From NCBI GenBank assembly GCA_003561535.1, contig PWWI01000101.1:1-60731 (forward strand): a stretch of 60,731 nt of DNA, read 5' to 3'. The position numbers and the translations under genes were made by a program. This stretch comes from Nitriliruptoraceae bacterium. GTDB taxonomy: Bacteria > Actinomycetota > Nitriliruptoria > Nitriliruptorales > Nitriliruptoraceae. The notes beneath the pieces are model-generated. The model was not told where the DNA came from and made no database searches. It saw nothing but the letters and a program-made list of their open reading frames with translations. Below, piece after piece: positions 46,694 through 57,618 of the stretch. Numbering within the stretch: position 1 is the stretch's first letter; each line of letters begins with the position of its first letter.

Positions 46694-47659
46694 TCAGTCC
46701 TCGTCGGCGATGGACTGGCGCATCCGCGTGTCGGCCTGGACGTTGTCGAGGCGGTAGCTGTCCATCACCCCGAGGTTGCCGCTGCGCAGGGCCTCCGCCA
46801 GAGCGCGGGGCACCTCGGCCTCGGCCTCGACGACCGCCGCGCGCATCTCCTGCTCGCGGGCGACCGCCATCGCGCGCCGCTCCTCCGCCTTGGCCTGGGC
46901 GATGTTCTTGTCGGCCTCGGCCTGGTCGGTCTGCAGCTCGGCCCCGATGTTGCGGCCGATGTCGACATCCGCGATGTCGATCGAGAGGATCTCGAAGGCG
47001 GTCCCGGCATCCAGCCCGCGCTCCAGGACCCGGCGGGAGATGTCGTCCGGGTTCTCCAGGACGTACTTGTGGCTGTCGGCGGACCCGATCGAGGACACCG
47101 AGCCCTCGCCGACGCGGGCGATGATCGTCTCCTCCCCGGCACCACCGACGAGGCGCTCGATGTTGGCGCGGACGGTGACACGGGCGACGGCGATGACCTG
47201 GATGCCGTCCTTGGCGACCGCGGCGATCCGGGGGGTCTCGATCACCTTCGGGTTCACGCTGACCTGCACCGCCTCCAGCACGTCACGGCCCGCCAGATCG
47301 ATCGCGGTGGCGCGCTTCCAGGGCAGTTCGATGTTGGCCCGGTCCGCCGAGATCAACGCCGCCACCACGGACCCGACCCGCCCTCCGGCGAGGTAGTGGG
47401 CCTCCATCTGCCCGACGTCGAGGTCGATGCCGGCCTTGGTCGCGCTGATCAAGGGTCGGACGATCTCCGCTGGGGGGACCTTCCTGAGCCGCATCCCGAT
47501 CAGGGTGCCGAGCCCGACCCGGACGCCGGAGAAGATCGCCGTGATCCACAGGCCGACCGGCACGAAGTAGAAGAACAGGCTGATGACCGCGAAGACGGCG
47601 ACGAGGATGACGACGAGGATGAGGGCGCTGGCTTCCACTGGCTGCTCCGGGTCTGGCAT
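46694..47659 (-). CDS. floA: Flotillin-like protein FloA (SPFH-related)
   Basis: [85 protein letters not shown]. Confidence 0.96.
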   Translation of the reverse strand: MPDPEQPVEASALILVVILVAVFAVISLFFYFVPVGLWITAIFSGVRVGLGTLIGMRLRKVPPAEIVRPLISATKAGIDLDVGQMEAHYLAGGRVGSVVAALISADRANIELPWKRATAIDLAGRDVLEAVQVSVNPKVIETPRIAAVAKDGIQVIAVARVTVRANIERLVGGAGEETIIARVGEGSVSSIGSADSHKYVLENPDDISRRVLERGLDAGTAFEILSIDIADVDIGRNIGAELQTDQAEADKNIAQAKAEERRAMAVAREQEMRAAVVEAEAEVPRALAEALRSGNLGVMDSYRLDNVQADTRMRQSIADED

Positions 47660-47751
47660 CGAGGTTCAGGTGGGTGGTCCCAGGGTGCTGCAACGGGACC
47701 AATGACGGTACCGGTCGGAGGATCGAGGTCCCCCGGAGGACGGACGTGAGT

Positions 47752-49251
47752 TCAGTCGTCGCTGTCCGCCAGCCGCACGACGCGCCGGTAGCCCTCGTCG
47801 GTGACCACGGTCACCGGGTCGCCGGCCGACAACCACTCGCCCGTGGTGACCACGTCGATGCGATGACCGTCGATCCGAGCCACGCCGGCGGGTCGCAGGT
47901 CGGTGAGGGCGACGCCCTGCCTGCCGACCAGAGCCCCACGGGGCAGCGGGTCGGGGCGACCCCGGGACGGGGCGTCAGGGCTCGGCTCCGCGTCCGGCGC
48001 GAGGACGTCGGAGCTGCCGAACCACCTCAGCCAGCGAGCGGTGACGGGGCGGGAGCCGCCCTGCATGGGTTCGGATCCCAACACGGTCCCTCCACCGCCG
48101 CTTCGGCGGGCGATCAGGACGACGACGGTGATGATCACGATACTGACGACGAGGAAGGTGAGGGTGACCCGCCCGGCAACGGCCAGCAGCTGGGTCATGG
48201 GCACCAGATCCAGGTCGCGATTGACCATCGCCAGCACCCCACCGCCCAGCAGGGCCGCCAGACCCAGGATGCCGGCGATCCCGACCCCCGGGATCACGAA
48301 CACCTCGACCAGGATCAGTATCACCCCGACGACGACCAGCACGAGGTCCTCCCAACCGGACAAGCCGGCCAGGAGGTGGCCGTAGAAGAAGGCGCCGAGG
48401 AGCACGAGCCCGACCGAGGCGCCGATCCCGACCCCGCCGCCGAGCAGGTCACCGACCAGCAGCCAGATACCGAGGCTCAGCAACAGCGGCGCGACGATCG
48501 CGCTGGTGAGCAGGCGCACGAGCCGCTCCGCGAGGCTCGGCTCCACCTCGACCAGCGGGAGGTCGGACAGTCCGAGGTCCTCCAGCAGCTCCGCGCGGCT
48601 GGCGACCACCGAGTCGGCGTAGCCCACCTCGAGCATCTGACGGTCGTCGAGGGTGACCAGCTCACCGCTGGTGGCCAGCCCCTCCACCTCCACGGCGGGG
48701 TCGACCATGGCCTCGGCGATGAGGGGATCACGGTCGCGCTCCTGAGCGGTGGCCCGGAAGATGGACCGCACCGCGGAGATGACCTTCTCGTCGGCGGTCT
48801 CCCCCGTGGCGCCGAGCACCGGCGTGGCGGCGCCCATGATGCCCCCGGGCACCACGTGGATCTCCTCGGATGCGAGCGCGATCAGGGCCCCCGCGGACAG
48901 GGCGGTGGAGTCGATGAAGGCGATCGTGCGCACGGGGCTGGCGAGCAGGCTGCGGCGCATCTCGAGAACGGCGTCCAGCCGTCCCCCCGGGGTATCGATG
49001 TCCAGGAGCACCGCGGCGGCACCGTCGGCCTCGGCGCTGGCCAGCACCCGGTCCAGGAAGGGGGCGATGCCGAGGTCGATCTCGCCCTGGATCGGTGCCA
49101 CCACGACGACGGGGCCGTCGTCGGCGCGTCCCTGCCCGAGCAGGGTCAGCAGCACCCCGAGGGTGAGCACGGCCAGCGCCAGCAGCCGGCGCCCGGCCCG
49201 TGGCCGCGACGTGGCCACCGTCGGCGGTGCGGTGCTCGCCAGCCTCTGCAT
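47752..49251 (-). CDS. NfeD family protein with ClpP-like serine protease domain (YqeZ-like)
   Basis: VLLDIDTPGGRLDAVLEMRRSLLASPVRTIAFIDSTALSAGALIALASEEIHVVPGGIMGAATPV; C-terminal NfeD-type region. Confidence 0.93.
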   Translation of the reverse strand: MQRLASTAPPTVATSRPRAGRRLLALAVLTLGVLLTLLGQGRADDGPVVVVAPIQGEIDLGIAPFLDRVLASAEADGAAAVLLDIDTPGGRLDAVLEMRRSLLASPVRTIAFIDSTALSAGALIALASEEIHVVPGGIMGAATPVLGATGETADEKVISAVRSIFRATAQERDRDPLIAEAMVDPAVEVEGLATSGELVTLDDRQMLEVGYADSVVASRAELLEDLGLSDLPLVEVEPSLAERLVRLLTSAIVAPLLLSLGIWLLVGDLLGGGVGIGASVGLVLLGAFFYGHLLAGLSGWEDLVLVVVGVILILVEVFVIPGVGIAGILGLAALLGGGVLAMVNRDLDLVPMTQLLAVAGRVTLTFLVVSIVIITVVVLIARRSGGGGTVLGSEPMQGGSRPVTARWLRWFGSSDVLAPDAEPSPDAPSRGRPDPLPRGALVGRQGVALTDLRPAGVARIDGHRIDVVTTGEWLSAGDPVTVVTDEGYRRVVRLADSDD

Positions 49252-49358
49252 CCGGTCATGGACTCCCGTGTGGTCCTCTGAGGGTACGCCCGGTGGCGGC
49301 GGCCGCGCCGCCCTCGGCCGCTAGGTTCCGGGCGTGTCCCGTGGTGGTCGGAGGGCCC

Positions 49359-50330
49359 GTGACCGTGTGGCTGATCGAGAACGTGGGGTTGACCCGCGTG
49401 CAGTCGCAGCTGGTCCTGTCCGGCGTGCTGCTCCTCGTGCTCGCTGGGGCGTGGTTCGTCGTCGTTCGCGGCATCACCCGCCGGGTCGAGGATCCGACGG
49501 TGTGGTATCCGGCCCGCAAGGCCACCTCGTACGCGGTCGTGCTCATCGGTGCCTTCGGCCTGGCCTGGATCTGGGTCCAGGCGCTGTCGGACTTCGCGAC
49601 CTTCCTCGGGTTGGCCGCGGCCGGTATCGCCGTCGCCCTGGCGGACGTGCTCAAGAACGTGGCCGGGTGGATCTACATCGTCGTCCGTCGGCCCTACCGG
49701 GTCGACGACCGCATCGAGGTGGACGGCGTCGCGGGCGACGTGATCGACATCCGGGTCCAGCGCACGACCCTGCTCGAGATCGGCAACTGGGTCGACGCGG
49801 ATCAGTCCACCGGCCGCATCGTGCACGTGCCGAACGGGTACGTGTTCACCAAACAGGTGTTCAACTTCACCGAGGGCTTCGCCTACATCTGGCACGAGAT
49901 CCCGATGCTGGTCACCTTCGAGTCGGACCCGGACGTCGCCGAGGCCATCCTGCAGGCGGCGATGGACGAGGTCGGTGGCCACACCCCCGACGAGGCGGAG
50001 CAGCGCATCCGCCGGGCCGCCCGGTCCTACAAGATCCGCTACAACCACTTCACGCCGGCGGTCTACCTCACGGTCAAGCCGGGCGGGATCCTGCTCACGG
50101 GCCGACTGCTGGTCGAGGCGCGACGTCGCCGCTCGGTGGACCAGCAGGTCTGGCGCCAGGTGCTGGCCGCCCTCAGGGACGAGCCGCGGGTCGAGCTCAC
50201 CTACCCGGTGTCGCGGGTCCACCTCCGGGATGCCCGTGGCGCAGCTTCGGAGGTGTCACGCCGACCGTTCACGCCCGAGGAGGTCGGGGGATCGTCAGCC
50301 CGACCGGGTGAGGCCGGCGCGGGCGACTGA
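49359..50330 (+). CDS. MscS-family mechanosensitive channel
   Basis: ADVLKNVAGWIYIVVRRPYRVDDRIEVDGVAGDVIDIRVQRTTLLEIGNW; IVHVPNGYVF; start 49341 or 49359. Confidence 0.92.
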   Translation: MTVWLIENVGLTRVQSQLVLSGVLLLVLAGAWFVVVRGITRRVEDPTVWYPARKATSYAVVLIGAFGLAWIWVQALSDFATFLGLAAAGIAVALADVLKNVAGWIYIVVRRPYRVDDRIEVDGVAGDVIDIRVQRTTLLEIGNWVDADQSTGRIVHVPNGYVFTKQVFNFTEGFAYIWHEIPMLVTFESDPDVAEAILQAAMDEVGGHTPDEAEQRIRRAARSYKIRYNHFTPAVYLTVKPGGILLTGRLLVEARRRRSVDQQVWRQVLAALRDEPRVELTYPVSRVHLRDARGAASEVSRRPFTPEEVGGSSARPGEAGAGD

Positions 50331-50333
50331 GGC

Positions 50334-50816
50334 TTGACTCGGCCGCTCCAGCCAGGAGGCGTCGAGTTGAGCGAGCAGGCAGCTCCCCCCGCCCAGCGAT
50401 CCGGACGTATCGGTCTCGGCGCGATGATGATCGTCGTGGGCATCGTCCTGGTCACCTGGCCGCGTGCAACGGCGCTCGTGGTGGTGACGCTGCTCGGTCT
50501 GGGGGTGCTGCTGTACGGGCTGACCGAGCTGGCTCGGGTGTTCTCCGCCGCTGACGGGCGCCTCGACCTCGTGGCCGGTGTGGTCGCGTTGCTGGGCGCG
50601 ACCGCCCGCCAGGAGGACCGCGTCGAGCGGCTGATGGTCGGGGTGCTCTCCCTCATCGCCGGTGCCCTGACGCTCGCGCTACCCGCCCTGTCACTGGTGG
50701 TCCTGGTCTGGTTCGCCGGACTGTGGCTCATCCTGGTCGGCGCGGTCGTGGCCGGCCTCACCGTCGTCGGCTCCGCTGGCCGGCGTACCGACGGTGACCT
50801 GCCACCGATCCGGTGA
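50334..50816 (+). CDS. DUF308/HdeD-like membrane protein
   Basis: GLGAMMIVVGIVLVTWPRATALVVVTLLGLGVLLYGLTEL; repeated TM pairs. Confidence 0.8.
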   Translation: MTRPLQPGGVELSEQAAPPAQRSGRIGLGAMMIVVGIVLVTWPRATALVVVTLLGLGVLLYGLTELARVFSAADGRLDLVAGVVALLGATARQEDRVERLMVGVLSLIAGALTLALPALSLVVLVWFAGLWLILVGAVVAGLTVVGSAGRRTDGDLPPIR

Positions 50817-51662
50817 CGCCGTCACGGACGGTGCGGTCCTGGTCGCTGCCGACCACCCGCGAAGCCGGGCTGTGAGCCGGTCCGCCGTGCGGACCACCTC
50901 CGTCGCGAGCTCGGCTCGCGCCGGCTCGTCGAGCCGCTCCGAGGGGAAGGTGAGGCCGATCGACGCGGCCGGCCGCTGGCCGTGGGACCGGGCAGCGGCG
51001 GCGATCGAGGCGAACCCCTCGGTGACCTCCCCGTCCTCCAGCGACCATCCCCGCCGCCGGTCGAGCACCAGCTGCCGCCGGAGGTTCGTCAGACCCTTGG
51101 GTCCCCGCCCGGTGCGGCTGGTCAGCGCTGTGCGGTGGCTGTAGGTCGCCTCGACCGGCAGCAGGCTCCGGGCTGCCAGTAGGCACCGGCCCGAGGCGGT
51201 CAGGTGGGCGGGCAGCCGAACCCCGACCTCGGTGATCAGCGGGAGCGGGTCCCGTGGGTCCTCGCGGACCAGGTAGACGACCTCGGTGTCGTCGAGGATG
51301 CCGAGGTGGCCGGTGCACCCGGTCCGCGCGACGAGCCGCGCCAGCAGGGGCCGGCCCAGGCGCTCCAGGCCGGCCTGTCGCTGGTAGGCCGAGCCGAGCT
51401 CGAAGGCCGCCACCCCCAGCTCGTACCGCCCCGGTGGGGAGACGTGGGCGACGAACCCCTCACGTTCCAGCGTGGTCAGCAGGTGGTAGAGGCTGGAACG
51501 GGGGATCGCCAGGTCGCGTCCAATCGCGCCGGCAGTGACGGGCCTGGCCTGTGCGGCGAGGTAGCGCAGGATCGCCAGGGTGCGGACGGCGGCGGGTACC
51601 TGGACGCTGTCGGTGCCGGTCCCGCGGTTGGCGTCCACGACGTCTCTCCCCGGCTGCCTCAC
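50691..51662 (-). CDS. IclR-family transcriptional regulator
   Basis: AVRTLAILRYLAAQARPVTAGAIGRDLAIPRSSLYHLLTTLEREGFV; IclR effector-domain features; GTG start could instead be 51641 or 51638. Confidence 0.9.
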   Translation of the reverse strand: MRQPGRDVVDANRGTGTDSVQVPAAVRTLAILRYLAAQARPVTAGAIGRDLAIPRSSLYHLLTTLEREGFVAHVSPPGRYELGVAAFELGSAYQRQAGLERLGRPLLARLVARTGCTGHLGILDDTEVVYLVREDPRDPLPLITEVGVRLPAHLTASGRCLLAARSLLPVEATYSHRTALTSRTGRGPKGLTNLRRQLVLDRRRGWSLEDGEVTEGFASIAAAARSHGQRPAASIGLTFPSERLDEPARAELATEVVRTADRLTARLRGWSAATRTAPSVTASPDRWQVTVGTPASGADDGEAGHDRADQDEPQSGEPDQDHQ

Positions 51663-51698
51663 GATTGTCTCGGATACGAGACTTTAGTGAGGCAGCCG
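51651..51698. promoter_or_regulatory. Candidate IclR/hut operator: 48-bp compound dyad
   Basis: CGGCTGCCTCAC gatt GTCTCG gata CGAGAC ttta GTGAGGCAGCCG; perfect 12-bp outer arms and 6-bp inner arms share one centre at 51674.5. Confidence 0.75.
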
Positions 51699-51736
51699 AG
51701 GTTCACACCGAGCGCGGGACGTGGTCGGATACAGGC

Positions 51737-53284
51737 ATGGACATCCTCGAACTGCAGCCCGGCGCGCTCACCGCCGCCGAGGTGGTCGACGTTGCCCGCA
51801 GCGTCCGGCCTGTCCGGCCCGTCCGGCTCGGCGACGCGGCGCTGGCATCACTGACGCAGGCACGCGCGGCGGTCGACGTGCTCGCCGCGGCCGACCGACC
51901 GGTCTACGGGGTGTCCACGGGCTTCGGTGCGCTGGCGACCCGCCACATCCCGGCCGGCCAGCGCGCCCAGCTCCAGCGATCGCTGATCCGCTCCCACGCG
52001 GCCGGCAGCGGGGACGAGGTGGAGCGGGAGGTCGTCCGGGCGATGATGCTGCTCCGCCTTCGCACCCTCGTCTCCGGGCACACCGGGGTCCGGCCGGTGG
52101 TCGCCGAGACGCTGGCGTCACTGCTCAGTGCCGGGATCACCCCGGTGGTCCTCGAGCACGGCAGCCTCGGCTGTTCCGGGGATCTGGCGCCCCTGGCGGC
52201 GGTCGCGCTCGCGCTGATGGGTGAGGGCGAGGTCCGCGACGCCGAGGACCAGCTGGTGCCGGCCGCGCAGGGGTTGGCCGCGGCGGGCATCGCGCCGGTC
52301 GAGTTGGCCGCCAAGGAGGGCCTGTCGCTGATCAACGGCACCGACGGGATGCTCGGCCACCTGCTGCTCGCCTGCCACGATCTCGGCGGCCTCCTGCGCC
52401 TGGCCGACGTCGCGGCGGCCATGAGCATCGAGGGGCTGCTCGCGACCGACCGGGTGTTCGCCGTCGACCTGATGGCGCTACGCCCCCACCCCGGGCAGAC
52501 CGACAGCGCCGCCAACCTGCGGGCGCTGCTGGCCGGCTCCGGCATCGTCGCGAGCCACCGCACGCCGGACTGCACCCGGGTGCAGGACGCCTACTCGCTG
52601 CGCTGTGCGCCGCAGGTCGCCGGCGCTGGCCGGGATCTGCTGGGCTTCGTGCGCACGGTCGCCGACCGGGAGCTCGCCAGCGCGATCGACAACCCGGTCC
52701 TGCTGGCCGACGGGCGTGTGGAGTCCAACGGGCACTTCCACGGCGCCCCGATCGCGCAGGCGCTGGACCACCTTGCCATCCCGGTCGCCGACGTCGCGGC
52801 CATCTCGGAGCGGCGCACGGACCGGTTCCTGGATACCGACCGCAACCAGGGCCTGCCACCCTTCCTCGCCGACGATCCCGGGGTGGACTCCGGGGTGATG
52901 ATCGCCCAGTACACCCAGGCCGCGATCGTGGCGGAGTGCAAGCGTCTGGCGACACCGGCCTCGGTGGACACGATCCCCTCCTCGGCCATGCAGGAGGACC
53001 ACGTGTCCATGGGGTGGGGGGCCGCGCGCAAGCTGCGGCGGGCGCTCGACGGGTTGACCAGGGTGCTGGCGATCGAGGTACTCGTGGCAGCGCGGGGGCT
53101 GGATCTGCGCGCCCCCCTGCGGCCCGCACCGGCCACCGCCGCGGTCGTGGCCGCCCTACGGGAGCAGGTCGCTGGGCCAGGCCCGGATCGTCACCTCTCC
53201 CCGGAGATCGAGGCCGCGGTGGCACTCGCCCGCGACGGCGCTTTCGTCGCCGCCGCGGAGGGGGTGACCGGGCCGCTCGCGTGA
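51737..53284 (+). CDS. hutH: Histidine ammonia-lyase
   Basis: [64 protein letters not shown]. Confidence 0.95.
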   Translation: MDILELQPGALTAAEVVDVARSVRPVRPVRLGDAALASLTQARAAVDVLAAADRPVYGVSTGFGALATRHIPAGQRAQLQRSLIRSHAAGSGDEVEREVVRAMMLLRLRTLVSGHTGVRPVVAETLASLLSAGITPVVLEHGSLGCSGDLAPLAAVALALMGEGEVRDAEDQLVPAAQGLAAAGIAPVELAAKEGLSLINGTDGMLGHLLLACHDLGGLLRLADVAAAMSIEGLLATDRVFAVDLMALRPHPGQTDSAANLRALLAGSGIVASHRTPDCTRVQDAYSLRCAPQVAGAGRDLLGFVRTVADRELASAIDNPVLLADGRVESNGHFHGAPIAQALDHLAIPVADVAAISERRTDRFLDTDRNQGLPPFLADDPGVDSGVMIAQYTQAAIVAECKRLATPASVDTIPSSAMQEDHVSMGWGAARKLRRALDGLTRVLAIEVLVAARGLDLRAPLRPAPATAAVVAALREQVAGPGPDRHLSPEIEAAVALARDGAFVAAAEGVTGPLA

Positions 53285-53309
53285 CAGCGTGACACAGGAG
53301 GAGGGGCAC

Positions 53310-54986
53310 ATGACCAGCACCGCCGCGCCGAGGGAGGGGATCCGCGCCGCTCGGGGTCCCGAGCGCACCGCCCGAAGCTGGGCGCAGGAGGCCGCCTCCC
53401 GGATGCTGGCCAACAACCTCGACCCAGCTGTGGCTGAGCACCCCGAGCAGCTGATCGTCTACGGCGGGACCGGCAAGGCCGCCCGGGACTGGCCGAGCTA
53501 CCACGCGATCCAGCGCACGCTCGCCACCCTGGCCGACGACGAGACCCTGCTGGTGCAGTCCGGCCGGCCCGTCGGGGTGCTGCGCACCCACGAGTGGGCG
53601 CCCCGGGTGCTGCTCGCCAACGCCAACCTGGTGCCCGACTGGGCGAGCTGGGAGGAGTTCCGCCGCCTCGATGCCCTGGGGCTGACGATGTACGGGCAGA
53701 TGACGGCGGGCTCGTGGATCTACATCGGTACCCAGGGGATCCTCCAGGGGACCTACGAGACCTTCGGGGCCGTGGCCGCCCAGCGTTTCGGTGGCACGCT
53801 GGCCGGCACGGTGACGCTCACCGCTGGGCTCGGCGGGATGGGGGGCGCCCAGCCGCTCGCGGTCACCCTGCACGACGGCGTGGCCCTGGTCGTGGAGTGC
53901 GATCCCTCCCGGATCGCACGCCGCCGCGAGGACCGCTACCTCGATGCCGTCGCCGACGACCTCGACGACGCTGTCGCCCGCGTCGAACAGGCGCGGCGCG
54001 ACCGGCGACCCCTGTCGGTCGGGCTGCTCGGCAACGCGGCGGTGGTCGTGCCCGAACTGCTGCGCCGCGGGGTGGCGATCGACATCGTCACCGACCAGAC
54101 CTCGGCCCACGACCCCCTGGCCTACCTGCCCGCGGACTGCGCCTTCGAGGACTGGCAGCGCGAGCGCGAGAAGGACCCGGCCGCCTTCACCGACCGGGCA
54201 CGAGCGTCGATGGCCGTCCACGTGGAGGCGATGGTCGGCTTCCTCGACGCGGGTGCCGAGGTGTTCGACTACGGCAACTCCCTGCGGTCCGAGGCCCAGG
54301 CCGGCGGCTACGCACGGGCCTTCGACTACCCCGGGTTCGTGCCCGCCTACATCCGGCCCCTGTTCTGCGAGGGCAAGGGGCCCTTCCGGTGGGCGGCGCT
54401 GTCGGGGGATCCCGCCGACATCGCCGCCACCGACCGGGCGGTGCTGGAGCTGTTCGGCGAGGACGACCACCTGCGCCGCTGGATCACCATGGCGGGGGAG
54501 CGGGTCGCCTACCAGGGCCTGCCCGCCCGGATCTGCTGGCTCGGGTACGGCCAGCGCGATCTCGCCGGGCTCGCCTTCAACGACCTGGTGGCCTCAGGGC
54601 TGGTCTCGGCCCCGATCGTCATCGGCCGGGACCACCTCGACTGCGGGTCGGTGGCCTCCCCCTACCGGGAGACCGAGGCGATGCTCGACGGCTCCGATGC
54701 GATCGCCGACTGGCCGCTGCTCAACGCGATGGTCAACGTGGCCTCGGGCGCCTCCTGGGTGTCGATCCACCACGGTGGTGGGGTGGGCATGGGCCGTTCC
54801 ATCCACGCCGGGCAGGTCAGTGTCGCCGACGGCACGGCGCTCGCGGCCGCCAAGCTCGAGCGGGTGCTGACCAACGACCCCGGCATGGGCATCCTGCGCC
54901 ACGTGGACGCCGGCTACCCCGAGGCCGAGGAGGTGGCCGCCCAGCGGGGTGTCCGGATCCCGATGCAGGAAGCAGAGCGCGCGTGA
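53310..54986 (+). CDS. hutU: Urocanate hydratase
   Basis: [84 protein letters not shown]. Confidence 0.98.
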   Translation: MTSTAAPREGIRAARGPERTARSWAQEAASRMLANNLDPAVAEHPEQLIVYGGTGKAARDWPSYHAIQRTLATLADDETLLVQSGRPVGVLRTHEWAPRVLLANANLVPDWASWEEFRRLDALGLTMYGQMTAGSWIYIGTQGILQGTYETFGAVAAQRFGGTLAGTVTLTAGLGGMGGAQPLAVTLHDGVALVVECDPSRIARRREDRYLDAVADDLDDAVARVEQARRDRRPLSVGLLGNAAVVVPELLRRGVAIDIVTDQTSAHDPLAYLPADCAFEDWQREREKDPAAFTDRARASMAVHVEAMVGFLDAGAEVFDYGNSLRSEAQAGGYARAFDYPGFVPAYIRPLFCEGKGPFRWAALSGDPADIAATDRAVLELFGEDDHLRRWITMAGERVAYQGLPARICWLGYGQRDLAGLAFNDLVASGLVSAPIVIGRDHLDCGSVASPYRETEAMLDGSDAIADWPLLNAMVNVASGASWVSIHHGGGVGMGRSIHAGQVSVADGTALAAAKLERVLTNDPGMGILRHVDAGYPEAEEVAAQRGVRIPMQEAERA

Positions 54987-56236
54987 GAGCGCCGGCTGCC
55001 CCTCCCGGTTCGCCGCCGGCGAGCTTCGACCGGCTGTGGGCCGAGCTCGCGGCCATCGGACGCGACCCGGCCGGCGGCTACCGGCGCCACGCCTACACCC
55101 CGCCGGAGCTGGAGCTGCGGGAGTGGTTCACCGCCACGGCGGATGGCTACGGACTCGAGGTCGAGGAGGACCGGGCCGGCAACCTGTGGGCCTGGTGGGG
55201 CGCGCCACCACCTCCCGGGGTCGCGGCGGACCGGCGCGCGGTCGTCGCCGGCAGCCACCTCGACTCCGTCCCGCGGGGCGGGGCCTTCGACGGTCCCCTG
55301 GGTGTGGTCAGCGGGTTGCTGGCGGTGGCGGAGCTCCGACGTCGCGGGCTCACCCCGCAGCGACCCGTGGCCGTGGTGGCCTTCGCCGACGAGGAGGGCA
55401 GCCGGTTCGGGGTGGCCTGCGCGGGCTCCCGGCTGCTGACCGGGCAGCTCGCGCCCGACCGGGCACGCTCGTTGACCGACGACGACGGGCTGTCGATGGC
55501 CGAGGCCCTGCGGGCCAGTGGACGCGACCCGGCGCGCCTGGGTCCCGAGCCCGACCGGGTGGCCGGGATCGGCGCCTACGTCGAGCTCCACATCGAGCAG
55601 GGCAGAGGCCTGGTCGACCTGGACGCACCGATCGGGCTCGGCTCCCTGATCCGGCCCCACGGACGGTGGCGGTTCGACCTCCTCGGCCGCGCCGATCACG
55701 CCGGCACCACCCGGCTCAGCGACCGTGACGACCCGATGCTGGCGCAGGCCCGGCTGGTGCTGACGGCCAGGTCGTCGGCCGAGGCCTGCGGCGGCGGGGG
55801 AGCGGTGGCGACGGTGGGTCGGGTCGTGGTCGAACCGAACGCGGTCAACGCCATCCCGGCCCGGGTCGCGGCCTGGCTCGACGCCCGTGCCGACGAGGAG
55901 GCGGACGTGCGGGCCATGGTGGCGCGCGTCAGCGCCGAGGTGGGCGTGACCCCCGTCGAGGAGTCCTGGACGCCGGCGGTGCAGCTCGACGCGGGGCTGG
56001 CCGAGGACCTCGCCCGGCTCCTGACACCCCGGTGGGGGGCCCTGCCGCGCCTGGCCAGCGGCGCCGGGCACGACGCCGGGATCCTGGCGGCCGCCGGGGT
56101 GCCGGCGGCGATGCTGCACGTGCGCAACCCGACGGGGGGGTCCCACGCCCCCGAGGAGCACGCCGACCGCGACGACTGCCTGGCCGGGGTCGCCGCGCTG
56201 ACCGACGTGCTGGCCGACCTGGCGACGACCCCGTGA
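54983..56236 (+). CDS. M20-family amidohydrolase (allantoate amidohydrolase / N-carbamoyl amino acid hydrolase-like) in hut operon
   Basis: [53 protein letters not shown] overlap with hutU. Confidence 0.9.
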   Translation: MRAPAAPPGSPPASFDRLWAELAAIGRDPAGGYRRHAYTPPELELREWFTATADGYGLEVEEDRAGNLWAWWGAPPPPGVAADRRAVVAGSHLDSVPRGGAFDGPLGVVSGLLAVAELRRRGLTPQRPVAVVAFADEEGSRFGVACAGSRLLTGQLAPDRARSLTDDDGLSMAEALRASGRDPARLGPEPDRVAGIGAYVELHIEQGRGLVDLDAPIGLGSLIRPHGRWRFDLLGRADHAGTTRLSDRDDPMLAQARLVLTARSSAEACGGGGAVATVGRVVVEPNAVNAIPARVAAWLDARADEEADVRAMVARVSAEVGVTPVEESWTPAVQLDAGLAEDLARLLTPRWGALPRLASGAGHDAGILAAAGVPAAMLHVRNPTGGSHAPEEHADRDDCLAGVAALTDVLADLATTP

Positions 56237-57618
56237 GCGCCGCCGTCGCCTACCGCTGCGAGCTGGCCTGGCTGCCCGCCGGCCGGCTCGCCTCGGACGT
56301 GGTCATCGAGGTGGCCGACGGCCGGATCACCTCGATCGGCCCCGGCCCCACAGGCGCCGGCGCTGGGCCCGCCGCGAGCGAGGTCCGGACCGAGTACCTC
56401 GCCGGGCTGGTGCTGCCCGGGCTCGCCAACGCCCACAGCCACGTGTTCCACCGGGCGCTCAGGGGCACGACCGAGCAGGGCCGGGGCACCTTCTGGACCT
56501 GGCGGGACCGGATGTACGAGCTGGCGGCGGTCCTGGACCCCGACTCCCTGCACGCCCTCGCCCGGATGACCTACGCCGAGATGGCCCTGGCGGGGGTGAC
56601 GACGGTGGGGGAGTTCCACTACCTGCACCACCAGCGCGACGGCCGCGCGTACGCCGATCCGAACGCCATGGCCGAAGCGGTGCTCGCTGCTGCGCGGGAC
56701 GCCGGGGTGCGCTGCACCCTGCTGGACACCTGCTACCTCGCGGGCGGTTTCGGCGAGCCGACCTCCGGCGTGCAGCGCCGGTTCAGTGATCGTGATGCGG
56801 CCAGCTGGGCTGCCCGGGTGGAGGAGCTGCAGCAGCGGTACGCCCGTGCCACCGACGTGGTGATCGGTGCGGCCATCCACTCGGTGCGGGCCGTGCCGGT
56901 ACCAGAGCTCCCGGTGATCAGCGCCTGGGCCGCGGCCCACCAGGTGCCGTTGCACGCCCACGTCTCCGAGCAGCCGGACGAGAACGCGGCCTGCCTGGCC
57001 GCCACCGGTCGGACCCCCGTGCGGCTGCTGGCCGACAGCGGGGTACTGGGTCCGCGCACCTGGGCCGTCCACGCCACCCACCTGACCGACGCGGACGTGA
57101 CCGACCTGGCCGACAGCGGCGCCGGCGTGTGCCTGTGCCCGACCACCGAGGCGGCCCTGGCCGACGGGATCGGGCCCGCGGCACGCCTCCGGGAGGCCGA
57201 CGTGCCCGTGAGCCTCGGGACCGACAGCCACGCGAGCATCGACCTCTTCGCCGAGGCGCGGCGGGCGGAGTGGGACCAGCGGCTCTCGACCGGGCAGCGG
57301 GGCCACCTCGACACCGAGGCGCTGCTGGCGGCGCTGGCGCCAGAGGGCCAGGCCAGCCTCGGCGTCGCCGATGCGGGCCGGCTGGCGGCGGGTGCGCGCG
57401 CCGACCTGGTGGCGGTCGACCTCGGCTCGGTCCGCACCGCCGGGGCCGATCCCGAGACGGCGGCAGCCAGCGTGGTGTTCGGCGCCAGCGCCGCCGACGT
57501 CACCGACGTCATCGTCGACGGTCGGCGCATCGTCCGCGACCGGGAGCACCGCGATGGTGACGTCGGCCGTGGGCTGGCGACGGCCATCGCCGCCGTCCGG
57601 GGGGAGGCCCAGCGATGA
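56233..57618 (+). CDS. hutF: Formimidoylglutamate deiminase
   Basis: [93 protein letters not shown]. Confidence 0.94.
   Translation: MSAAVAYRCELAWLPAGRLASDVVIEVADGRITSIGPGPTGAGAGPAASEVRTEYLAGLVLPGLANAHSHVFHRALRGTTEQGRGTFWTWRDRMYELAAVLDPDSLHALARMTYAEMALAGVTTVGEFHYLHHQRDGRAYADPNAMAEAVLAAARDAGVRCTLLDTCYLAGGFGEPTSGVQRRFSDRDAASWAARVEELQQRYARATDVVIGAAIHSVRAVPVPELPVISAWAAAHQVPLHAHVSEQPDENAACLAATGRTPVRLLADSGVLGPRTWAVHATHLTDADVTDLADSGAGVCLCPTTEAALADGIGPAARLREADVPVSLGTDSHASIDLFAEARRAEWDQRLSTGQRGHLDTEALLAALAPEGQASLGVADAGRLAAGARADLVAVDLGSVRTAGADPETAAASVVFGASAADVTDVIVDGRRIVRDREHRDGDVGRGLATAIAAVRGEAQR

Noticed and set aside
47674-49281. 535-aa plus ORF rich in Gln/Asp/His opposite nfeD
   Set aside because: Antisense shadow of the NfeD coding sequence
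49292-49322. GGCGGC/GCCGCC hairpin between nfeD and mscS as a terminator
   Set aside because: Simple GC-rich runs are expected by composition here, with no U-tract, and the flanking genes are divergent
51651-51698. Rho-independent terminator interpretation of the hut dyad
   Set aside because: No T-tract follows either side, and the element lies between two divergent gene starts, not after a gene end
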